A stretch of DNA of 27,419 nt from the NCBI GenBank assembly GCA_031399315.1, contig JANNOS010000161.1, positions 1 through 27,419 of the forward strand, given 5' to 3'. How positions within the stretch are numbered: position 1 is the stretch's first letter; the number at the start of each line of letters is the position of its first letter. The DNA is from Methylotenera_A sp031399315 (GTDB lineage: Bacteria; Pseudomonadota; Gammaproteobacteria; Burkholderiales; Methylophilaceae). Under the pieces are notes generated by a model that was given only the letters and a program-made list of their open reading frames with translations, had not been told where the DNA came from and ran no database searches. Shown here piece by piece: positions 7,879 to 17,390 of this stretch. The position numbers were made by a program, and so were the translations under genes.

Positions 7879-10800
7879 GTGCATAACTTAAAATTCAAGA
7901 AAATCACCGTTGCATTATGTTTGGCATTCATGCCAATTTCACTATTGGCAGCTGGGCTCGGCAAACTAAATGTGATGTCAGGTTTAGGTGAGCCACTCAA
8001 GGCAGATATCGAACTTATTTCAGTGACACCTGCAGACCTTAGCAGCATCACGGCCGCTATTGCATCAGAAGAAGCATACACCACACAAGGAATTGAAAAG
8101 CCTGCTTCTCACAACACGATTAAGGTCGAGGTTGGTAAAAACGCCTCTGGCGCTCCCATATTAAAACTTAAATCAGCACAGCCGATTAGTGAGCCTTTTT
8201 TAGACATGCTCATTCAAGTTGATTGGGCGTCTGGCCGTTTATTGCGTGAGTATACCGTATTGCTTGACCCGCCTGGCTATGCTGGCGAGGCAGATAATAG
8301 TGTTAAAGACACTCTCACCACAGAAGCGCCAGTAGTCAAGCAAGCCGATACTGATAGGGATGTTGCAAACGCCTCAATTTCTAGTGCAGGTGAAGCGGCT
8401 ACGTCGAGTTCATCTACGTCTAGCTCATCTAAAGGCTCAAAGAAAACGAGTAAGCGGAACAAAAAAAGTGAGGCTCCCACTGAAGTTGACCCATTAATTG
8501 CAGATGCCCCACTTACAAATGCGGCAAGTCAAGTAGATGCATCAGGTCAGGAGCATTTTACACAGAAGGGTGATACGCTCGCCGAAATTGCCCGTGAGAT
8601 GAAGCCAGAAGGTGTTAGCCTTGAGCAAATGTTGGTTGGTTTATATCAGACTAACCCAGATGCGTTTCAAGGCAATAATATGAATAGACTTAAGGTTGGC
8701 CAGATTATTCGCCAACCTACAGAAGAGTCTTTAAATGCAGTTACGCGTAAAGAGGCATCTCGTGAAATTAAAGTACAAACATCAAATTGGAATGCTTATC
8801 GTAATAAACTAGCTGGAATTGTGCAAGAAAGCACGCCTAGCGAAGCAGAATCAGGTGGTACACAATCAGCAGGCGGTAAAATTAAGAGCGCGGCAGAAGA
8901 CAAGTCAATTCCTGCAGCTATAGGCCCACAAGATGTTGTTAAGCTTTCCGCTGGAGAAGCCGCTGCAGCAAAGGCAACAGCTGAAAATGTAAAATCATTA
9001 CAAGACAAAATATCTGCTTTACAAGAAGAAAGCACTGCGCGTGAAAAAGGCTTAAAAGAAGCGCAAGGTAGAGTTTCTGACCTTGAGAAGCAGATTGCAG
9101 ATATGCAAAAACTGCTTGCGCTAAAAAATGGGGCGATGGCAGAAATTCAAAAACAAGCTGAAGCAGAAAAAAATAAACCTGCAGAAGTGGTTGTGACACC
9201 AGCTGAGCCTGCAAAGCCAGTAGAACAACCAAAACCAGCTGAAGCAGAAAAACCTTCAGAACCAGTAAAGCCAGCAGAGCAAGTTCCAGAAGCTACAACA
9301 GCACCCGTGGAAGCAAGCACCCCAAAACCTGTGGCAATTCCAGCCGTCGAACCTGTGCCTGAGCCTAGTTTCTTAGATGGTATTTTAGGTGGTGTTGAGT
9401 TGGGCCCATTACTGCCGATTGGTGGTGGTTTGTTAGCATTGTTAGGTGGGGGCTGGTTTTATTTGCGTAAAAAACGTGAGAAGAACCTAGCTGACTTTGA
9501 ACAAGGTATTATGACTTCAGGTGGCTTAAAAGCTAACACCGTATTTGGAAATACTGGTACTGCAAGCGTAGATACGGGGGATACTTCATTCTTAACGGAC
9601 TTCTCGCAAAGTGCTAGCGGTGGCATGATAGATACCAATGATGTAGATCCGATTGCTGAAGCTGAAGTGTACATGGCTTATGGGCGTGATGCGCAAGCTG
9701 AGGAAATTCTAAAAGATGCGATTTCAAAAGAACCGAAACGCTATGAATTACATTTGAAGTTACTAGAGATGTATGCCGCAAGCAAAAATATGTCAGCTTT
9801 TGAGACGATTTCTGGAGAGCTTTATACAACACTAGGCTCAGAAGATCCAACATGGGCGAAAGTTGCCGCTATTGGGATTAAATTAGAGCCTAATAATCCA
9901 CTATATCAAGCTGGTAGTGTACCGCAGGGTACTTCAGTTGGTGGCGCAGACAGTCTTGGCAATGAAAAATCTAGCAAGCAGGACGCTAGTGCTAAATTAG
10001 ATGCGAGTGACTTTTCTGACTCGCCATTGGCGGCTGAAAAAGATTTAGATTTTTCATTAGATAGCGATTCGATGAAACAAGGGTTTGCACCAACTGGTAC
10101 CGTTAAAGGTGGTGAGTTTGATTTAGATTTAGGAAAAACTGAAACACAAAATTTAGTGCCTGCTGACACTGCTAGCGATTTGCAAGCAATGGAATTTACG
10201 ATAGATGTGCCTGCGGAAACAAGTGCAATGGATACGCCAAAAAATGCAGAAGGCATGGATTTTGACTTTGGCAATCTAAATTCAACTGACTTAACCTCTG
10301 ATATAGATGAACCTGTCAAGAAGGTTGCGGAGTTTGTTCAAACTATGCCAAGTTTGGACATAGATACCTTTCAGGAGCCTAAGTTTATGCCTGATAGCGC
10401 AACAGAGATTGTAGACACTATTTCAGATAGAGTAAGAGATCTTAAGGACGCTATTACTGTAGGCGGTTTTGAATTTCCTATGCCAACAGAAGCGCCTGAA
10501 GATGCAGGCGTACTTGATATTAGTGCCTTAGATACAGATACAAAAGAAAGTAATGATGATTTTAATTTTAATTTAGACAACGTACAACCAGAGTCATCTA
10601 AAACTCATGACGAGGAGTTGGCGTCATCTGAGCTGCCTTCAGCTAAAGAAGAGGAAGCGAATCCAATTGATCTTACAGGCATAGATTTAGATTTAAATGG
10701 ATCTGAATCAACAGTGGAGATGATGGCTGTTGTAAGTGAGCCAATAGAGGTTGAAACAAAACTAGAATTAGTTGTAGCTTATATTGAAATGGATGATAAA

Positions 10801-10893
10801 GAAGGCGCAAAAGAATTATTAGACGAAGTAATGAAGGAAGGCGGAGCAAACCAACGCAAACGTGCCGAAGAGTTGCTTGCTAAAATAACTTAA
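7879..10893 (+). CDS. fimV: FimV/HubP-type polar cell-wall-binding protein
   Basis: A large (1004 residues) inner-membrane protein of the FimV/HubP family, which organises cell-pole assembly, type IV pili and twitching in relatives. It starts at GTG 7879, behind AAGGGCGGGATA; an in-frame TTG 21 bases upstream lacks such a site. A signal peptide (residues ~1-24, ending LLAA) leads to the FimV N-terminal motif GLGKLNVMSGLGEPLKADIEL. A LysM peptidoglycan-binding domain is near 226-280 (FTQKGDTLAEIAREM). A coiled coil and an EPAKPVEQPKPAE-type Pro/Ala/Glu/Lys-rich tract follow. One membrane helix lies near 507-530 (LLPIGGGLLALLGGGWFYL). The cytoplasmic half is very acidic and ends in the conserved C-terminal TPR-like motif (LVVAYIEMDDKEGAKELLDEVM). 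It has the classical position between asd and truA. Confidence 0.93.
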   Translation: MHNLKFKKITVALCLAFMPISLLAAGLGKLNVMSGLGEPLKADIELISVTPADLSSITAAIASEEAYTTQGIEKPASHNTIKVEVGKNASGAPILKLKSAQPISEPFLDMLIQVDWASGRLLREYTVLLDPPGYAGEADNSVKDTLTTEAPVVKQADTDRDVANASISSAGEAATSSSSTSSSSKGSKKTSKRNKKSEAPTEVDPLIADAPLTNAASQVDASGQEHFTQKGDTLAEIAREMKPEGVSLEQMLVGLYQTNPDAFQGNNMNRLKVGQIIRQPTEESLNAVTRKEASREIKVQTSNWNAYRNKLAGIVQESTPSEAESGGTQSAGGKIKSAAEDKSIPAAIGPQDVVKLSAGEAAAAKATAENVKSLQDKISALQEESTAREKGLKEAQGRVSDLEKQIADMQKLLALKNGAMAEIQKQAEAEKNKPAEVVVTPAEPAKPVEQPKPAEAEKPSEPVKPAEQVPEATTAPVEASTPKPVAIPAVEPVPEPSFLDGILGGVELGPLLPIGGGLLALLGGGWFYLRKKREKNLADFEQGIMTSGGLKANTVFGNTGTASVDTGDTSFLTDFSQSASGGMIDTNDVDPIAEAEVYMAYGRDAQAEEILKDAISKEPKRYELHLKLLEMYAASKNMSAFETISGELYTTLGSEDPTWAKVAAIGIKLEPNNPLYQAGSVPQGTSVGGADSLGNEKSSKQDASAKLDASDFSDSPLAAEKDLDFSLDSDSMKQGFAPTGTVKGGEFDLDLGKTETQNLVPADTASDLQAMEFTIDVPAETSAMDTPKNAEGMDFDFGNLNSTDLTSDIDEPVKKVAEFVQTMPSLDIDTFQEPKFMPDSATEIVDTISDRVRDLKDAITVGGFEFPMPTEAPEDAGVLDISALDTDTKESNDDFNFNLDNVQPESSKTHDEELASSELPSAKEEEANPIDLTGIDLDLNGSESTVEMMAVVSEPIEVETKLELVVAYIEMDDKEGAKELLDEVMKEGGANQRKRAEELLAKIT

Positions 10894-10918
10894 ATCTAGT
10901 TTTAAATATGCACAATAT

Positions 10919-10945
10919 AAAACCGAGCTAAGGCTCGGTTTTTTT
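10919..10945 (+). terminator. Intrinsic terminator after fimV
   Basis: AACCGAGC (10921-10928), loop TAAG and GCTCGGTT (10933-10940) give a perfect 8-bp GC-rich stem running into seven T. It ends the fimV transcript and separates it from the downstream block. Confidence 0.9.
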
Positions 10946-10989
10946 ACTTTCAGCAATCATTCTCAGTCAATAACGAATAAAATGCTGAA

Positions 10990-11637
10990 ATGTTAAAATT
11001 AAATATTATCACGCAATTATTTATGTTTTTCGTACTCGCGATTATCATTAATATTTTGCATCTAAAAGCATTGGTGCCGATGTTAGCGATGTTAGTTTCA
11101 ATCTTGATGTTTAACAGAATTTATTCGTTTATGAGTACACTTAAGCGGTTTAGATGGCTTTTTTTGGTGATGATGATAATTTTTTCATTTAATACACCTG
11201 GTGAACATATTCAAGCTTGGCCTTTTTTCATCAGCCCAACTTATGAGGGCGCTATTGCTGGTTTTAAACAAATACTTAGAATTGCTGTGATGTTGACGGC
11301 TATATCGTGGATGATGGCAGCAAATACAAGGCAGCAACTCATTTCTGGGTTTTATTTTATGTTTTTACCTTTAAAGCTGCTTGGCTTAGAGGTGGAGCGC
11401 TTTTCAGCCCGTTTGTGGCTGACTCTACATTATGTTGAATTGCAGCGTGAGGCCAACATTGAAGAAGATTTTATGAGCCGTTTAAAACGTATTACAACAT
11501 TCGAACCTAACAGAGGCGTTGATAATTTTGATGCCATTGAATTTGGTGTCATAGAGTTTAAAATGCCGCAGTTTCAATTGATCGATTATTTTGTGATTAC
11601 TGCATTACTTACTTTCTCAATTCAAGCGTTTTTTTAA
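10990..11637 (+). CDS. EcfT/CbiQ-like transmembrane protein (solitary)
   Basis: A 215-residue membrane protein with about five hydrophobic segments: two or three in the first 70 residues, one near 95-115, and one at the C-terminal end. The central stretch SPTYEGAIAGFKQILRIAVM, then LPLKLLGLEVERFSARLWLT, resembles the T component of energy-coupling-factor transporters (CbiQ/EcfT), in which Ala-Arg-x motifs touch the ATPases. Here one SAR motif is visible. No ATPase (EcfA) or substrate-binding (S) subunit is nearby, so the transport substrate is unknown, and a non-transport role is possible. Its stop codon touches the ATG of truA (TAAATG), so the two are translationally coupled. No strong ribosome binding site precedes its own ATG. 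The family call is moderate. Confidence 0.65.
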   Translation: MLKLNIITQLFMFFVLAIIINILHLKALVPMLAMLVSILMFNRIYSFMSTLKRFRWLFLVMMIIFSFNTPGEHIQAWPFFISPTYEGAIAGFKQILRIAVMLTAISWMMAANTRQQLISGFYFMFLPLKLLGLEVERFSARLWLTLHYVELQREANIEEDFMSRLKRITTFEPNRGVDNFDAIEFGVIEFKMPQFQLIDYFVITALLTFSIQAFF

Positions 11638-12417
11638 ATGCGTATCGCTCTAGGTGTAGAGTATAACGGCTTGCCATATTGCGGCTGGCAAAGCCAAACT
11701 GGAGGTTGTGGTGTACAAGATGCGCTAGAAATCGCGATTAGAAATATTGCAGAACATCAGGTGCGCATATATGCTGCAGGCCGCACAGATACTGGGGTTC
11801 ATGCGCTTATGCAAGTAGTCCATTTTGATACAGAAACAACACGCCCACATAGCGCTTGGGTGCGCGGTGTAAATGCTTTTTTGCCAGAAACAATACGCGT
11901 CGTTTGGGCAAAAAAAGTGGATGATGACTTTCACGCTCGCTTTTCAGCGGTACAACGCAGGTATCAATACCTGTTGGTGAATCAGCCAACTGCCCCAGCT
12001 ATTCAGGTGGATAGGGCTGGCTGGTATCATATGCCTTTAGATGTGGATGCGATGCAACATGCGATTGCATATTTACAAGGAGAGCATGATTTTAGTGCTT
12101 TTCGCGCCAGTGAGTGTCAGGCAAAAAGCCCTATAAAGAACTTGCAAATTGCCACTATAAAAAAACATGCAGAATGGTTGGTGTTTGAGTTTGCAGCAAA
12201 TGCATTTTTGCATCACCAAGTGCGCAACATGGTGGGTGCCTTAATTTATGTGGGGAATGGTAAATATCCACCAACTTTTATAAAAGGGTTGCTTGAACAA
12301 AAAGACCGCACACTTTCGCCACCAACTTTTGCGCCGCAAGGTTTATATTTGGCTGGTGTGCAATATGAAGATAAGTGGGGTTTGTCGATTACGCAACGTG
12401 AAATCATCATGCTTTAA
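11638..12417 (+). CDS. truA: tRNA pseudouridine(38-40) synthase
   Basis: Makes pseudouridine at positions 38-40 in the anticodon stem of many tRNAs. The 259-residue length is normal. The catalytic aspartate is Asp51 in AGRTDTGVHA, and the family motifs RRYQYLL and FLHHQVRNMVGAL are present. The ATG follows the upstream gene's stop directly, implying translational coupling. truA between fimV and trpF is a conserved order in beta- and gammaproteobacteria. Confidence 0.97.
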   Translation: MRIALGVEYNGLPYCGWQSQTGGCGVQDALEIAIRNIAEHQVRIYAAGRTDTGVHALMQVVHFDTETTRPHSAWVRGVNAFLPETIRVVWAKKVDDDFHARFSAVQRRYQYLLVNQPTAPAIQVDRAGWYHMPLDVDAMQHAIAYLQGEHDFSAFRASECQAKSPIKNLQIATIKKHAEWLVFEFAANAFLHHQVRNMVGALIYVGNGKYPPTFIKGLLEQKDRTLSPPTFAPQGLYLAGVQYEDKWGLSITQREIIML

Positions 12418-12430
12418 GCATGCTATTTTT
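12408..12430 (+). terminator. Possible hairpin terminator at truA stop
   Basis: CATGCT (12408-12413) pairs with AGCATG (12417-12422) across a 3-base loop that includes part of the stop codon, followed by CTA and five T. The stem is compact but AT-containing, so termination is probably partial. Confidence 0.4.
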
Positions 12431-12467
12431 ATGACATCGCAATAGGTTTAAGTTACGCTAATAGAAT

Positions 12468-13103
12468 ATGGAAAAAATGAAACGAACCCGAGTAAAGATT
12501 TGCGGCATCACGCGCGTAGAAGACGCTGTTGACGCTGTAAATGCAGGTGCAGATGCCATAGGCTTGGTATTTTATGCGCAAAGCCCAAGAGCCGTAACGA
12601 TTGCGCAAGCGCAGGCGATTGTTGCCGCTATTCCGCCGTTTGTGAGCGTGGTGGGTTTGTTTGTGAACGCACCTAAAACACAAATAGAATCGATTTTATC
12701 GCAAGTGCATTTAGATATTTTGCAGTATCACGGAGATGAGACTCCAAGTGAATGCATACAAATAAACTTGCCGTATTACAAGGCAATCCGCGTCAAAGCA
12801 GATACAAATTTGGTACAATACGCACAAGATTACCATACTGCTAAAGCGCTATTGTTGGATACCTATTCTGAGGCAGCTTTTGGGGGTACTGGGCAAACAT
12901 TTGATTGGAATTTAATCCCAAAGCATTTACCCAAACCCATTATTTTGGCAGGCGGCTTAAGTGCTGATAATGTGGGTCACGCAATCCAACAAGTACAGCC
13001 TTATGCGGTTGATATAAGTGGTGGCGTGGAAGCCAGCAAAGGGATTAAAGATGTAGCGAAAATCGCTGCATTCATGCAAGGAGTGAGCAATGCAAGGCTT
13101 TGA
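12468..13103 (+). CDS. trpF: Phosphoribosylanthranilate isomerase
   Basis: Third step of tryptophan synthesis, an Amadori isomerisation of phosphoribosylanthranilate. The 211-residue TIM barrel shows VKICGIT with the catalytic cysteine (Cys12 from ATG 12468), then LDTYSEAAFGGTGQTFDW with the catalytic aspartate, and LAGGLSADNVGHAI with the phosphate-binding glycines. The start is uncertain: ATG 12468 and ATG 12477 (MKRTRVKICG) are both possible and the upstream signals are weak. The 3' end overlaps trpB by 14 bases. Confidence 0.96.
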   Translation: MEKMKRTRVKICGITRVEDAVDAVNAGADAIGLVFYAQSPRAVTIAQAQAIVAAIPPFVSVVGLFVNAPKTQIESILSQVHLDILQYHGDETPSECIQINLPYYKAIRVKADTNLVQYAQDYHTAKALLLDTYSEAAFGGTGQTFDWNLIPKHLPKPIILAGGLSADNVGHAIQQVQPYAVDISGGVEASKGIKDVAKIAAFMQGVSNARL

Positions 13104-14307
13104 TAATAAACAATATGACATGCCCGATGAGCGTGGTCATTTTGGTCAATTTGGTGGTATTTTTGTCGCGGAGACACTAGTCGAGGCGCTCGAAGAGTTG
13201 CGCCTGATGTATGAAAAATACCGCCATGACCCTGTTTTTTTAGCAGAATTTGCATACGATCTAAAACATTTTGTTGGGCGTCCAAGCCCGATTTATCACG
13301 CAGAACGCTGGTCAAATAAAGTGGGTGGCGCTCAGATATACTTGAAGCGTGAAGACTTAAACCACACTGGTGCGCACAAAGTGAATAACACGATAGGTCA
13401 AGCGCTGTTGGCTAAACGTATGGGCAAACCGCGCGTGATTGCGGAAACTGGCGCTGGCCAACATGGCGTGGCAACAGCGACAATTGCTGCGCGTTTAGGA
13501 TTAGAGTGCGTGGTTTACATGGGCAGCGAGGACGTGAAACGCCAAGCGCCTAACGTGTTTAGAATGAAATTATTAGGTGCAGCCGTGGTGCCAGTAGAAA
13601 GTGGCTCTAAAACGCTCAAAGACGCACTCAACGAGGCAATGCGTGACTGGGTGACCAATATTGAAAACACGTTTTATATTATCGGCACAGTGGCAGGCCC
13701 ACATCCTTACCCAATGATGGTGCGCGATTTTCAATCGGTGATCGGCACTGAGGCCAAAGTGCAAATGATGGAAATGGTTGGGCGTCAACCTGATGCAATT
13801 GTCGCTTGTGTCGGCGGTGGCTCTAACGCTATGGGGATTTTTTATCCATATATTGATGTACCGAATGTACGCTTAATCGGCGTAGAGGCCGCTGGACATG
13901 GCTTGGAGACTGGTATGCATGCAGCGCCACTGACCGCGAATAGTCCAGTGGGTGTGCTCCACGGCAACCGCACTTATTTAATGCAAGATGCGGACGGCAA
14001 TATTATCGAAACGCATTCAATTTCTGCAGGTTTGGATTATCCTGGTGTCGGCCCAGAGCACGCATGGTTAAAAGATATTAAACGTGCAGAGTATGTAGCG
14101 ATTACCGATGATGAAGCAATGACGGCTTTTCACAGTCTATGCCGTACAGAGGGCATTATCCCTGCATTAGAGTCTAGTCACGCGCTTGCACATGCCGAAA
14201 AAATGGCTAAAACGATGCGTAAAGATGAAATTATCTTGGTTAACCTTTCTGGTCGTGGCGATAAAGATATCAATACCGTAGCCAAACTTTCAAACATTAC
14301 TTTATAA
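13090..14307 (+). CDS. trpB: Tryptophan synthase beta subunit
   Basis: PLP enzyme that joins indole and serine to make tryptophan, working as an alpha2-beta2 complex with TrpA. At 405 residues it is full length. The PLP lysine is Lys97 in HTGAHKVNN; the catalytic glutamate is Glu119 in AETGAGQHG; the phosphate-binding loop is GGGSNAMG. The start is supported by AAGGAGTGAGCA before ATG, lying inside the end of trpF, so the two are translationally coupled. trpA follows after 7 bases. Confidence 0.98.
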   Translation: MQGFDNKQYDMPDERGHFGQFGGIFVAETLVEALEELRLMYEKYRHDPVFLAEFAYDLKHFVGRPSPIYHAERWSNKVGGAQIYLKREDLNHTGAHKVNNTIGQALLAKRMGKPRVIAETGAGQHGVATATIAARLGLECVVYMGSEDVKRQAPNVFRMKLLGAAVVPVESGSKTLKDALNEAMRDWVTNIENTFYIIGTVAGPHPYPMMVRDFQSVIGTEAKVQMMEMVGRQPDAIVACVGGGSNAMGIFYPYIDVPNVRLIGVEAAGHGLETGMHAAPLTANSPVGVLHGNRTYLMQDADGNIIETHSISAGLDYPGVGPEHAWLKDIKRAEYVAITDDEAMTAFHSLCRTEGIIPALESSHALAHAEKMAKTMRKDEIILVNLSGRGDKDINTVAKLSNITL

Positions 14308-14314
14308 ATTACAC

Positions 14315-15112
14315 ATGTCACGCATTCAAACCGTATTTTCTTCCCTTAAAGCCAATAATAAAAAAGCCCTAATTCCCTATATCACAGCTGGTGACCCACA
14401 TCCAAAGCATACTGTTGATTTGTTGCACACATTGGTGGCGAGCGGGGCGGATATGATAGAGCTTGGCATTCCATTTTCTGATCCTATGGCTGATGGACCA
14501 GTGATACAACGCGCCAGTGAGCGCGCTTTAGTACATAAGGTGGGTTTAAGAAAAGTGCTGGAGATGGTGAAGGAATTTCGCCAGAAGGATACAAAAACAC
14601 CAATTATATTAATGGGTTACGCCAACCCTATTGAGGCGATGGGTGCGGCAAAATTTACTCAGGTAGCCAAAGAATCTGGCGTAGATGGCGTATTAACAGT
14701 AGATTATCCGCCCGAAGAATGTAAAGATTTTATTAGTGGTTTATTAGCGAATGGCATGGACAGTATTTTCTTGCTTTCACCTACAACTGATGCTGCACGC
14801 GTCAATATTATTGTGAATCAAGCAAGCGGTTTCTTGTATTATGTTTCGCTAAAAGGCGTGACAGGTGCTGCTAATATGGATGTTGAAGAAGTCAAAGCAC
14901 GTGTGGCAGAAATTCGTACTAAAACCAGTCTGCCAATTGGCGTTGGTTTTGGTGTTAAAGATGCAGCTACTGCAAAAAAAGTAGCGGCCTTTGCGGATGC
15001 TGTTGTTGTAGGTAGCCGCATGGTGGTGACGATAGAAGAGTCGAATGAAGAAAATTTGTTAGCGAATGTGAGCAAGCTGATGCAAGAATTACGCGCAGCG
15101 ATTGATTCATAG
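14315..15112 (+). CDS. trpA: Tryptophan synthase alpha subunit
   Basis: Cleaves indole-3-glycerol phosphate to indole and glyceraldehyde-3-phosphate, passing indole to TrpB. The 265-residue barrel has its catalytic acids at Glu49 (MIELGIPF) and Asp60 (SDPMADGP), and the phosphate-binding loops YYVSLKGVTGA and VGFGVKDA. There is almost no spacer to trpB, and no obvious ribosome binding site, so coupling is likely. accD begins 22 bases after its stop. Confidence 0.98.
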   Translation: MSRIQTVFSSLKANNKKALIPYITAGDPHPKHTVDLLHTLVASGADMIELGIPFSDPMADGPVIQRASERALVHKVGLRKVLEMVKEFRQKDTKTPIILMGYANPIEAMGAAKFTQVAKESGVDGVLTVDYPPEECKDFISGLLANGMDSIFLLSPTTDAARVNIIVNQASGFLYYVSLKGVTGAANMDVEEVKARVAEIRTKTSLPIGVGFGVKDAATAKKVAAFADAVVVGSRMVVTIEESNEENLLANVSKLMQELRAAIDS

Positions 15113-15134
15113 CGCTGATGTATAAGGAGTAAAC

Positions 15135-16001
15135 ATGAGTTGGTTAGAGAAAATACCGCAAAAAATTAAACGTGCTGTAGAAGGCGCAAAAAGAAAGAAC
15201 GTACCTGAGGGTTTATGGAGTAAGTGCGAATCGTGCATGACGGTGCTCTATAAAACCGATTTAGAGGCCAATGCAGAAGTATGCCCAAAGTGCTCACACC
15301 ATAATAGAATTGGTGCGCGGGCACGATTAAATCAATTATTAGACCCAGAAAATCGCACCGAAATTGGTGCAAATATAGAACCTGTTGACGCTTTGAAATT
15401 TAAAGATAGTAAAAGCTATGCAGATCGGATGAAGGCTGCACAAAAAGAAGGTGGCGAGAAAGATGCGTTAATCGTGTTACAAGGCCGTATTCATGATTTA
15501 GGTGTGGTGGTTGCTGCGTTTGAGTTTAAGTTTATGGGTGGGTCGATGGGTTCGGTAGTGGGTGAGCGTTTTGTGCGTGGTATCAATGTGGCAATTAAAC
15601 ATAAAACACCATTCATTTGTATTTCGGCAAGTGGTGGTGCGCGTATGCAAGAAGGCCTATTATCACTGATGCAAATGGCCAAAACCAGTGCAGCTTTAAC
15701 AAAACTTTCAGAAGCTGGCTTACCTTATATTTCGATACTTACTGATCCAACCATGGGTGGCGTGTCTGCGAGTTTTGCGATGTTAGGGGATGTGATTATT
15801 GCTGAACCGAATGCGCTGATTGGCTTTGCAGGGCCGCGCGTGATTGAACAAACAGTGCGTGAAACTCTGCCAGAAGGCTTTCAACGCGCAGAATTTTTAC
15901 TAGAACATGGCGCGATAGATTTAATTGTAGATCGCCGAGAGTTACGTCAAAAACTAGCCAATATCCTTTCTAATTTGATGCGATTGCCAAAAGCAGCATA
16001 G
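15135..16001 (+). CDS. accD: Acetyl-CoA carboxylase carboxyltransferase subunit beta
   Basis: Beta half of the carboxyltransferase that makes malonyl-CoA for fatty acid synthesis; the partner AccA is not in this window. The 288-residue protein starts MSWLEKIPQKIKRAV and has the N-terminal zinc ribbon with Cys31, Cys34, Cys50 and Cys53 (CESC and CPKC). The crotonase-type fold follows, with SASGGARMQEGLLSLMQM and DPTMGGVSASFAMLGD. TAAGGAGTAAAC gives a strong ribosome binding site. It is in its usual place between the trp genes and folC. Confidence 0.98.
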   Translation: MSWLEKIPQKIKRAVEGAKRKNVPEGLWSKCESCMTVLYKTDLEANAEVCPKCSHHNRIGARARLNQLLDPENRTEIGANIEPVDALKFKDSKSYADRMKAAQKEGGEKDALIVLQGRIHDLGVVVAAFEFKFMGGSMGSVVGERFVRGINVAIKHKTPFICISASGGARMQEGLLSLMQMAKTSAALTKLSEAGLPYISILTDPTMGGVSASFAMLGDVIIAEPNALIGFAGPRVIEQTVRETLPEGFQRAEFLLEHGAIDLIVDRRELRQKLANILSNLMRLPKAA

Positions 16002-16030
16002 TTAGTTAACGTTCAAATTTACTTACTTTC

Positions 16031-17329
16031 GTGACAAGTGATCAAACTAAGCTCAAGCCAAATTTAAAAACTAAAACGGCCATTGAGTGGCTGAGTTACA
16101 TTGAAGCTCTGCACCCGAAATCAATCGCTATGGGATTGGATAGGGTAAAAGCGGTTGCAGAAAAGCTTCAATTAAATCCAACATTCCCTATTATTACAGT
16201 TGCCGGCACTAACGGAAAAGGCTCTGTTTGTGCCATGCTCAGCCACATTTATCACCAGGCGGGTTACAAAGTTGGTTGTTATACCTCGCCGCATTTAAAT
16301 CGCTATAACGAGCGCGTCAATATTAACTTACAAATGATTTCTGACGAAGCCTTATGCAAGGCTTTTGAAGCAGTTGAAGCGGCACGTGACGATATTGCAC
16401 TCACCTATTTTGAGATGGGCACATTGGCAGCAATGTGGTACTTCTGCCATGAAAATTTAGAAATACTCATTTTAGAAGTTGGTTTAGGCGGCAGGCTAGA
16501 TGCGGTAAATGTTTTTGAACCTAGTTGTGCCATTGTGACGACGGTCGATTTAGACCATATGGAATTTTTAGGTGAAACTCGCGAGAAAATTGGCTTTGAA
16601 AAAGCAGGTATTTTCCGAAAAAATACGCTCGCCATTTGTGGTGATGATAATCCACCAGTAAGTTTAGTGGATTACGCACAGAAAATTGGGGCAAATTTGG
16701 CACTGATTGGCCGCGATTTCCAGGTGAAAAAGGCGCAGAAAAGCTGGCATTATTTGGCAGAAAATAGTAATTTAGCGCTTCCGCTTCTAGGCTTATTTGG
16801 CGATTTTCAAGTCAATAACGCAGCATGCGCGATACGTGCCGTGCAGTATTTAAATCATCTTCTACCCACGACAGAAGCGAACATCCATGCTGCTTTAGCA
16901 GAAGTGAAGTTAATAGGGCGTTTCCAACACGTACAATCTACACCATCTGTAATTTTGGACGTAGCGCATAACCCGCATGCGGCGAAATCGCTCGCGCAAA
17001 ATCTACGAAGCTCCCCCTGTGCTGGTCGTACACTGGCGGTATTTGCTATGCTGGCAGATAAAGATATTGAGGGTGTTATTAGTGCGGTAGAAAGTGAAAT
17101 TGACGCTTGGTATTTGGCAGATATTCACATTGCGCGTGGCGCAAAAGCGCAAGACTTACAGGTAGTTTTGCAGCAAGTATTGATTGAGTATACGGATAAA
17201 AATTCAATTCATTTATTTGAAGATGTAGCAGTTGCCCTTAAAGCTGCCTGTATAGATGCCGATATAAATGATAGAATAATCGTGTTCGGCTCGTTTTACA
17301 CCGTCGCAGATGCTATTGCAAACGGTTAA
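16031..17329 (+). CDS. folC: Dihydrofolate synthase / folylpolyglutamate synthase
   Basis: Bifunctional ligase that adds glutamate to dihydropteroate and then to folates, using ATP. The 432-residue Mur-ligase-type protein has the P-loop AGTNGKGSVCAML near residues 58-70, YTSPHLNRYNERVNI, VGLGGRLDAVN and LDVAHNPHAA in the C-terminal part. The best start is GTG at 16031; no clear ribosome binding site stands before it, so a slightly different start cannot be ruled out. Position between accD and dedD is the conserved order. Confidence 0.95.
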   Translation: MTSDQTKLKPNLKTKTAIEWLSYIEALHPKSIAMGLDRVKAVAEKLQLNPTFPIITVAGTNGKGSVCAMLSHIYHQAGYKVGCYTSPHLNRYNERVNINLQMISDEALCKAFEAVEAARDDIALTYFEMGTLAAMWYFCHENLEILILEVGLGGRLDAVNVFEPSCAIVTTVDLDHMEFLGETREKIGFEKAGIFRKNTLAICGDDNPPVSLVDYAQKIGANLALIGRDFQVKKAQKSWHYLAENSNLALPLLGLFGDFQVNNAACAIRAVQYLNHLLPTTEANIHAALAEVKLIGRFQHVQSTPSVILDVAHNPHAAKSLAQNLRSSPCAGRTLAVFAMLADKDIEGVISAVESEIDAWYLADIHIARGAKAQDLQVVLQQVLIEYTDKNSIHLFEDVAVALKAACIDADINDRIIVFGSFYTVADAIANG

Positions 17330-17390
17330 CTTACTTGGCCGATAGTTGTTCTAGGTCGATATTTGATGTGTGAATTGGAAAGCATTGAAC

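Noticed and set aside
9180..9330. Tandem DNA repeat in fimV
   Set aside because: The repetition is a degenerate Pro/Ala/Glu/Lys-rich linker at protein level, normal for FimV; it is not an exact DNA repeat.
9906..10319. Minus-strand open frame of 137 codons opposite fimV
   Set aside because: A mirror of FimV's biased acidic codons (Ser/Leu-rich), with no independent coding signal.
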